In this document: piece after piece, positions 35,412-40,678 of the stretch
How the letters are laid out: every line of letters starts with the position of its first letter
Position numbering within the stretch: position 1 is the stretch's first letter
Assembly (NCBI GenBank): GCA_946538615.1
Contig: CAMNGW010000007.1
Coordinates: 1-40,678 of the forward strand
Source: an uncultured Clostridia bacterium
GTDB lineage: Bacteria > Bacillota > Clostridia > Christensenellales > Aristaeellaceae
Direction of reading: 5' to 3'
DNA length: 40,678 bases
Translations under genes and position numbers: made by a program
The notes under the pieces: model-generated
The model's input: the letters and a program-made list of their open reading frames with translations, nothing else
What the model was told of the DNA's origin: nothing
Database searches by the model: none

Positions 35412-36132
35412 GGCTGACTCATCTTTTTCCGTTTAACTGTCTTCAGGCCAGGGAACCGTACAGGGAAACCGTTTGACCTTTACGGTCCGTTTCCGGGTGC
35501 TGTCCTGATCCGGATTGGCTGTGTCTCTTAATTATATCCAACCCTGAAACCATTGAAAAGATCAGAGCACCTCCTGTACAATGACCATACCTGGAGACTC
35601 CCTGATAATGCTGCTTGTCATCATACCGCATTCTGATAAAGGATATGTGAGCAAGGAAGTCCTGAATGATGCAGCCTATCATCCTCAGCAGCAGAGTTGG
35701 GATACTCAATCGGCCATTTGTGATGTATCTTTTCACCTACGAGGATTATCCCTTAACACAGGGCGTGTTATATTTCTCCCTTCCCAGTGACAGGCGGATG
35801 CTCTTATTCAGGCTTAAGTAAACCTCACTGAAGGGAAGTGGATTTTCCCGGACACTGTGCTGTTGCCGGGCTGCATTGTCCTGGCACCTTCAGGTCATAT
35901 ATAATGCACAGACAGGGGAGCCAAACGCAGGACCTGACAATTCTGACTCTGATGTCAGATTGTGACATGATTGGCTGAAAGCATCAGTGATGCGGACATC
36001 TGTGCAAAAGGCAGGAAAACATACATGTGCGGCGAAATAACCATGCAAAAATGAGACTGAATGAATGGATGACATATCCGGACATATGACAGACAAAAAA
36101 GGAAGCATTCTTTTACAGGAGGGGTGAAAACA

Positions 36133-37779
36133 ATGAATGACCACACAACAGTGCGCCACACCTGTTTTTTTGTCGCCTTTCTCCTGCTGGCAGGCGTGGC
36201 AAATGTGCTGAGCCGCTCCGGGATTGCGGTGCTGGAGTCGCTGTGCACCGGCTGCAATTATCTGATCTATGTCGGCCTGCTGCTTTACTGGTTCCAGTCC
36301 GTCAGGGCGAGGCTGCTGCCGTCCCGGACGAAAGACTGGATGATCGGTGCGGCACTTCTGCTGCTGTTTTACCAGCTGCTGCGGGTATTCGCGTACCGCT
36401 TTGCGACGGAACCGGTAGAGGTACGCTACCTGGTCTACCTGTTTTTTGTCCCAATGACGCTGGTCCCGACGCTGTTTCTGATGACCTGCCTGCGCATCTG
36501 CCGGGGGAACCGGCCGGGACGCTGGGACGAAGCCCTGCTGCTGATTCCGCCCGGCCTCCTATCACTGATCGCCCTGACTAACGATGTCCACTTTTGGGTG
36601 TACCGGCCAGAGGTGGACCTGCCCGCTTTCGCTGTCCAGACGGGCACCTATACAAGGGGCCTGGTGTTCTACACGCTCTATGCCTGGATGATCCTGAGCT
36701 TTGCAGTGGGCCTTATTCTGCTGTTCCGGGAAACGAGGATGCAGGCCAGGAAAGCGCTTCCGTACCTGATTGCTGTCGTGGGTCTGTGGCTGGGCGCGTT
36801 GACGGTGTTTGTCCGGGTGATTGACGGGACCCAGCTCCCGCGCATGTACAATAATCCGGATATCAACATGTTCGGCATGCTTGGCGTGCTGGAAGTCTGC
36901 ATCCGGTACCACATGATCCCGCACAACGCGGCCTACGCTGACTTTTTTGCTTCGCTCCGGACATCTGCTATGGTGACAGACGTGGCACTGCGGCCCGTCT
37001 TCCGCTCCGGCGGCGGACTTGCAGCAGATACGGAGCAGCTCCGGGCGGCGCTCGCCTCACCCGTATGGCTGACACCCGACCTGAAGCTGTCCGGACAGCT
37101 GGTCCGCGGCGGCTATGGCTTCTGGACGGAGGATGAGACCGATATGCACCGGGCACAGGAACAGCTGGAGGAGGCCAACGAACTCATTGAATCGGAAAAC
37201 AGCCTGATCAAGGCGGAGACGGAGCAGCGGGAGAAGGACGCCTGGCTGCAGTCCCGTCACCGTATTTATCACGAGGTCGCGGAGATCCTGTATCCCTGTC
37301 AGCAGCGCATTGGAGGGCTGCTGGGACAGATGAGGCCAGACACGCCGTTTTTCCGGGAGCAGCTGGCTGAGGTGTCTGTGCTCAATGCCTATGTCAAGCG
37401 GAAGACGAACCTGCTCCTGCTGTCTTCGGAGCGGGACTGCCTGACTACCCAGGCACTGTTCCTGGCGCTGAGGGAGTCCGCGAGCTATCTGTCGCTCGCC
37501 GGGCTGCAAACTGACGCGCGGCAGCCGGAGGCGGAGCAGACTTTGCCCTCTGCCACCGTAATTGCCCTGTACGATGCCTTCGAAACGGTGGCCGAGCAGC
37601 TGATGGGTCAAGCCTCCTCCCTGATGGTTTCCTGGCAGGGCGGTGCCCTCGTTCTGGCGACGGGGACAGCGCATGTTCCTGACCTGGAAGGCCTGCCCGT
37701 TCCGGTGCGTGTGAGGGAGGAGGAGGGCATCCTGTATCTGGACCTCCTTGCCGGTGAGAAGGGCGGTGAGCTGACATGA
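36133..37779 (+). CDS. 7TM sensor protein (histidine-kinase N-terminal 7TM-like) without a recognisable HATPase domain
   Basis: 549 aa; about 7 TM segments followed by coiled-coil (QLEEANELIESENSLIKAETEQREKDAWLQSRHRIYHEVAEILYPCQQRI); no N-box or DxGxG. ATGA overlap with next gene. Confidence 0.75.
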   Translation: MNDHTTVRHTCFFVAFLLLAGVANVLSRSGIAVLESLCTGCNYLIYVGLLLYWFQSVRARLLPSRTKDWMIGAALLLLFYQLLRVFAYRFATEPVEVRYLVYLFFVPMTLVPTLFLMTCLRICRGNRPGRWDEALLLIPPGLLSLIALTNDVHFWVYRPEVDLPAFAVQTGTYTRGLVFYTLYAWMILSFAVGLILLFRETRMQARKALPYLIAVVGLWLGALTVFVRVIDGTQLPRMYNNPDINMFGMLGVLEVCIRYHMIPHNAAYADFFASLRTSAMVTDVALRPVFRSGGGLAADTEQLRAALASPVWLTPDLKLSGQLVRGGYGFWTEDETDMHRAQEQLEEANELIESENSLIKAETEQREKDAWLQSRHRIYHEVAEILYPCQQRIGGLLGQMRPDTPFFREQLAEVSVLNAYVKRKTNLLLLSSERDCLTTQALFLALRESASYLSLAGLQTDARQPEAEQTLPSATVIALYDAFETVAEQLMGQASSLMVSWQGGALVLATGTAHVPDLEGLPVPVRVREEEGILYLDLLAGEKGGELT

Positions 37780-39035
37780 CAGTCAAGGAAGCCATGCTGT
37801 CCGCCGCGCGGCTGCCCGTGCTGGGCATGCTGTTCCTGCTCCTGACGGCTCAGATGGCAGTGGTTATCGCTGCCTTCCGGGACAGCCGGAGCCGTAACTT
37901 CAAAGGTGCTGTGCTGGCCGTTTTTCTTCTCAGCGCATCCGTTTTCTGGTCCTGTCTTACCGTGATCAGCTGGAGGAACAACTATCCCGGCTGGACCCGG
38001 AAGCCCCCTGCCTGGCTGGATGCGGTCTGCGCCTGCCCGGTGCGGGCAGTTTGGGTATTTGAGGCTGTCATTGCCGTAATCCTGTCCTTCGAAGTCTGGA
38101 GCATCTTCCGATACCGGAGGAGCCATGTCACGCTGGGCAGCGTCAAGCAGGCCATGGACCTGCTGCCGGTGGGCATTGCCTTTGGTGAGCCTGACGGGAC
38201 AGTGATTTTCCGCAACCTGGTGATGGACCATCTCTGTGTGTCACTGACCGGGAAGCTGCTCACCGACTGGAGAGCCTTTCAGGCGGCAGCGGGCGGGGAA
38301 CAGGTGCCTGTGGAGGGCAGAATCTGGCAGCTGTGCAGCCGGGCGACGCCGGGAAGCGCTCTCACGCAGCTGACTGCCACGGACATTACGGAACAGGCCG
38401 GCATCCTCAAGGACCTTCAGGAGAAGAACCGGAAGCTGAAGGACATTCACCTGCGTCTGGAAATCTACAACCGCCAGGCTGAGCGGATCATTATCGCACA
38501 GGAACTGCTGAATGCAAGGATGTCAGTGCATGACGAGCTGGGCAGTGTGCTGCTGGAAAGCCGCCATTACCTGAGCGAACCGGCCTCTATCGATGAAGAA
38601 CTGCTGCTGCAGGCGCTGAAGAACGCCAACACCTACCTGCTGCGGGAATATGAGAGGGATGACACCGCTTCCGATCCTCTGACAGAAGCCATCAGCATGG
38701 CGGGGGCCATCGGCGTGAAGGTGGAATTGACCGGTCTTCCGCCTGCGGAGGAACGCCCCCGGGAGATTCTGGCCGCCGCTGTCCGGGAATGTGCTGCCAA
38801 TACGGTCAAGCATGCCGGGGGAGACCGCCTTGCGGTGGATGCACGGCGTGCGGATTCCGGGTACACCTTCATCTTGTCCAACAATGGACGGCCACCTGAT
38901 GCACCCATCCGGGAGACCGGCGGTCTGCTCTCCCTGCGGACACTGGTGGAGAGGCAGGGAGGGACCATGCAAACGGGATCCTGCCCGTGTTTCCGCCTGT
39001 CGGTCACAGTCCCTGGAGCAGGGGACACGGCATGA
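37776..39035 (+). CDS. Membrane histidine kinase with HATPase_c
   Basis: NARMSVHDELGSVLLESRHYL (phosphoacceptor-like), ILAAAVRECAANTVKHAGGDRLAVD (N-box), FILSNNGRPPDAPIRETGGLLSLRTLVERQGG. Confidence 0.85.
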   Translation: MTVKEAMLSAARLPVLGMLFLLLTAQMAVVIAAFRDSRSRNFKGAVLAVFLLSASVFWSCLTVISWRNNYPGWTRKPPAWLDAVCACPVRAVWVFEAVIAVILSFEVWSIFRYRRSHVTLGSVKQAMDLLPVGIAFGEPDGTVIFRNLVMDHLCVSLTGKLLTDWRAFQAAAGGEQVPVEGRIWQLCSRATPGSALTQLTATDITEQAGILKDLQEKNRKLKDIHLRLEIYNRQAERIIIAQELLNARMSVHDELGSVLLESRHYLSEPASIDEELLLQALKNANTYLLREYERDDTASDPLTEAISMAGAIGVKVELTGLPPAEERPREILAAAVRECAANTVKHAGGDRLAVDARRADSGYTFILSNNGRPPDAPIRETGGLLSLRTLVERQGGTMQTGSCPCFRLSVTVPGAGDTA

Positions 39036-39242
39036 AAGCGCAGAGCAGCTTTTGGCAGAACGGTCCACTGCAGAAGAAAAGTTTCCATGTGATGGGGCCT
39101 GCTTTTTATACAGTCCCAAATCCGGATGTTTACCGGAATGCTAAAAACAGGAAGACCGCTTCCGCATACAGGGCCCCGGCGGAAGCTCCGGCTGACGGAG
39201 GGCTGCGTACACAGGCAAAAAAAGCTGGATCCGGTCTCTAAA

Positions 39243-39260
39243 ATGGGCCGTCTGGCCCAT
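39243..39260. repeat. Inverted repeat ATGGGCC-GTCT-GGCCCAT (copy 1)
   Basis: Perfect 7-bp arms upstream of the LuxR gene. Confidence 0.8.
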
Positions 39261-39328
39261 GACGGGCCGTTCTTCAGGGACCTATAATTATGAAAGGGAA
39301 AGTCTGATTCTTCATATTCTGCCGGGAG

Positions 39329-40051
39329 GTGATGCGTTTGGAAAAGAGAGCCAGTGTGGTCGTGGTGGATGACCAGTATGTGTCCCGGAGCTTTTTTGAG
39401 ATCCAGGTGCAGATGAGCAGGGGCTATGTGCTGGCCGCCTCCCTCTCCAGTGCGGAACAGGCCATTGCGTTTTGCATGGCGCACCAGGTGGACCTGGTCA
39501 TCATGGATGTGATGATGAAATATGGGCTGGACGGCCTCACCTGCGCGAAGGCCATCCATCACAACAATCCGGGTACCAGAATCATTCTGACCACGTCCAC
39601 GGCGGAGACCCAGTGGATCAGTGAGGCACGGGAAGCGGGGATCGAGAGTTTCTGGTTCAAGGAATACTCAGACATCCCACTGACGCAGGTTATGGACCGT
39701 ACCATGGCTGGCGAGCGTGTTTTCCCGGACAGCCCGCCCAACCCGGACTTTGGCGATGCGGTAAAGACTGATCTGAGCGACCGGGAGCTGGAGGTGCTGC
39801 GGGCACTGACCCGGAACCTCACCAACGGGGAGATCGCGGAGCAGCTGCACATTTCCCCGCACACTGTGAAGCGGCACATCGAGAATATGCTGCTGAAGAC
39901 CGGATACAAGAACCGCATCGACCTGGCGGTGAACGCCAAGGCCCTGGGCCTGGTTGTACATGAGGACGACCGTACCGAGAACAGGACGCCCAAAGGGGAA
40001 AACAAAGCAGGAAGCGGGAACTTCGGACCGTCATGGCCCTGGCGGCGCTGA
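39329..40051 (+). CDS. LuxR-family response regulator
   Basis: VVVVDDQYVSRSFFEIQV...DLVIMDVMMKYGLDGLTCAKAI...FWFKEYSD; LSDRELEVLRALTRNLTNGEIAEQLHISPHTVKRHIENMLLKTGYKNRIDLAV. Confidence 0.94.
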   Translation: MMRLEKRASVVVVDDQYVSRSFFEIQVQMSRGYVLAASLSSAEQAIAFCMAHQVDLVIMDVMMKYGLDGLTCAKAIHHNNPGTRIILTTSTAETQWISEAREAGIESFWFKEYSDIPLTQVMDRTMAGERVFPDSPPNPDFGDAVKTDLSDRELEVLRALTRNLTNGEIAEQLHISPHTVKRHIENMLLKTGYKNRIDLAVNAKALGLVVHEDDRTENRTPKGENKAGSGNFGPSWPWRR

Positions 40052-40238
40052 TCGGGCTGCGGAACCATTGTCCTTCAAGGGCAACAAGGCAGTTATGCGA
40101 ATCACCGTCGGCCAAGGTGTGAGACGTGTCATGATATCTCTTACAGAGCGGTTCCCGGCTGTACACTTCCGGGTCCCCGCGATGGATTCCGGAACAGATG
40201 ACAGCGTACCGCATGGCATGCTCTCTGAATAAGTGACC

Positions 40239-40265
40239 AGGTGCTGTGGCATACAGCACCTTTTT
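40239..40265 (+). terminator. Rho-independent terminator
   Basis: AGGTGCTGT-GGCAT-ACAGCACCT-TTTTC. Confidence 0.85.
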
Positions 40266-40290
40266 CAGTGAGGGGAAGTTTTGTTTTAAA

Positions 40291-40308
40291 ATGGGCCGTT
40301 TGGCCCAT
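40291..40308. repeat. Inverted repeat ATGGGCC-GTTT-GGCCCAT (copy 2)
   Basis: Same element as 39243-39260 inside a 25-bp near-identical block (TAAAATGGGCCGTYTGGCCCATGAC). Confidence 0.8.
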
Positions 40309-40399
40309 GACAAGTCCCTGGCTGTTTGCTATCATCCGGACAGACAGGTATGCCTGTTGGATACGGGAACTGGAAGCGCTGTGTAGCAGCCCCATCAGC

Positions 40400-40536
40400 C
40401 GGGAGAGCGCGGACGATTTCCCCGCACACTGTGAAACGGCACACCGGGAACATAATGAAGAGAAACGTATGCAAAAACTGCATGATCTGCGGTACAACCG
40501 CACTGGGGACGGACCACTCAAAGGAGGGGACAGAGC
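40400..40536 (+). pseudogene. Degenerate second copy of the LuxR regulator 3' end
   Basis: GGGAGAGCGCGGACGATTTCCCCGCACACTGTGAAACGGCACACCGGGAACAT parallels GGGAGATCGCGGAGCAGCTGCACATTTCCCCGCACACTGTGAAGCGGCACATCGAGAATAT in the intact gene; similarity continues downstream. Confidence 0.7.
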
Positions 40537-40678
40537 ATGAAACAGAAACTGTTAACCATTCTTGCGCTGGCGGCGCTGATGATGGCGCTGTGCTGCGGTA
40601 CGGCACTGGGCGACAGCCCTTCCTTCACGCACCAGCCGTCTGGCGGCACGGTCGTCCCGGACGGTGGACGGCTCATCA
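40537..40678 (+). CDS. Secreted protein, start only (runs off window end)
   Basis: AAAGGAGGGG RBS then MKQKLLTILALAALMMALCCGTALGDSPSFTHQPSGGTVVPDGGRLI, a signal peptide. Confidence 0.8.
   Translation, partial: MKQKLLTILALAALMMALCCGTALGDSPSFTHQPSGGTVVPDGGRLI

Noticed and set aside
35443-35736. 97-aa minus-strand ORF
   Set aside because: No similarity recognised, lies in a decayed region near the transposon remnant; not supported as a gene.
1-40678. CRISPR array that could serve the Cas10/RAMP-like genes
   Set aside because: No series of regularly spaced 24-40 bp direct repeats was noticed by eye; a CRISPR-finder run on the whole genome is still needed.

Overview
The window (fairly GC-rich, Firmicutes/Clostridia-like gene content) holds mostly ordinary accessory metabolism. 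From left to right it contains: a partial Fe-S aldo/keto reductase; a LysR regulator; a six-gene same-strand cluster (2377-8996); a YtfQRT/YjfF-like sugar ABC operon with its own substrate-binding-protein/histidine-kinase/AraC-type regulator module; a sucrose/fructan locus (LacI, fructokinase, LplB/YtcP-type ABC transporter, two GH32 enzymes); a membrane RCC1/C-type-lectin protein; a decayed region with an SH3-like pseudogene, an XRE regulator, an AAA-ATPase/PD-(D/E)XK protein and an IscB-type transposon remnant; and a 7TM/histidine kinase/LuxR signalling locus that is partly duplicated. The most interesting segment is 4505-8996. It encodes an HD-less Cas10/Cmr2-like palm polymerase (DGNNLG and AGDD motifs), a large multi-RAMP protein resembling Csx10 of type III-D CRISPR systems, a small Csx19-like protein, and an internally duplicated protein resembling small CRISPR-associated ring-nuclease/CARF-like proteins. 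In this window there is no CRISPR array, Cas1/Cas2, Cas6, Cas7 backbone or Cas11. It is therefore a candidate CRISPR-less, type III-derived nucleotide-signalling system, possibly including a 242-aa protein of unknown family and a MATE-family membrane protein encoded just upstream. All family assignments come from reading motifs by eye. No database or structure search was run.
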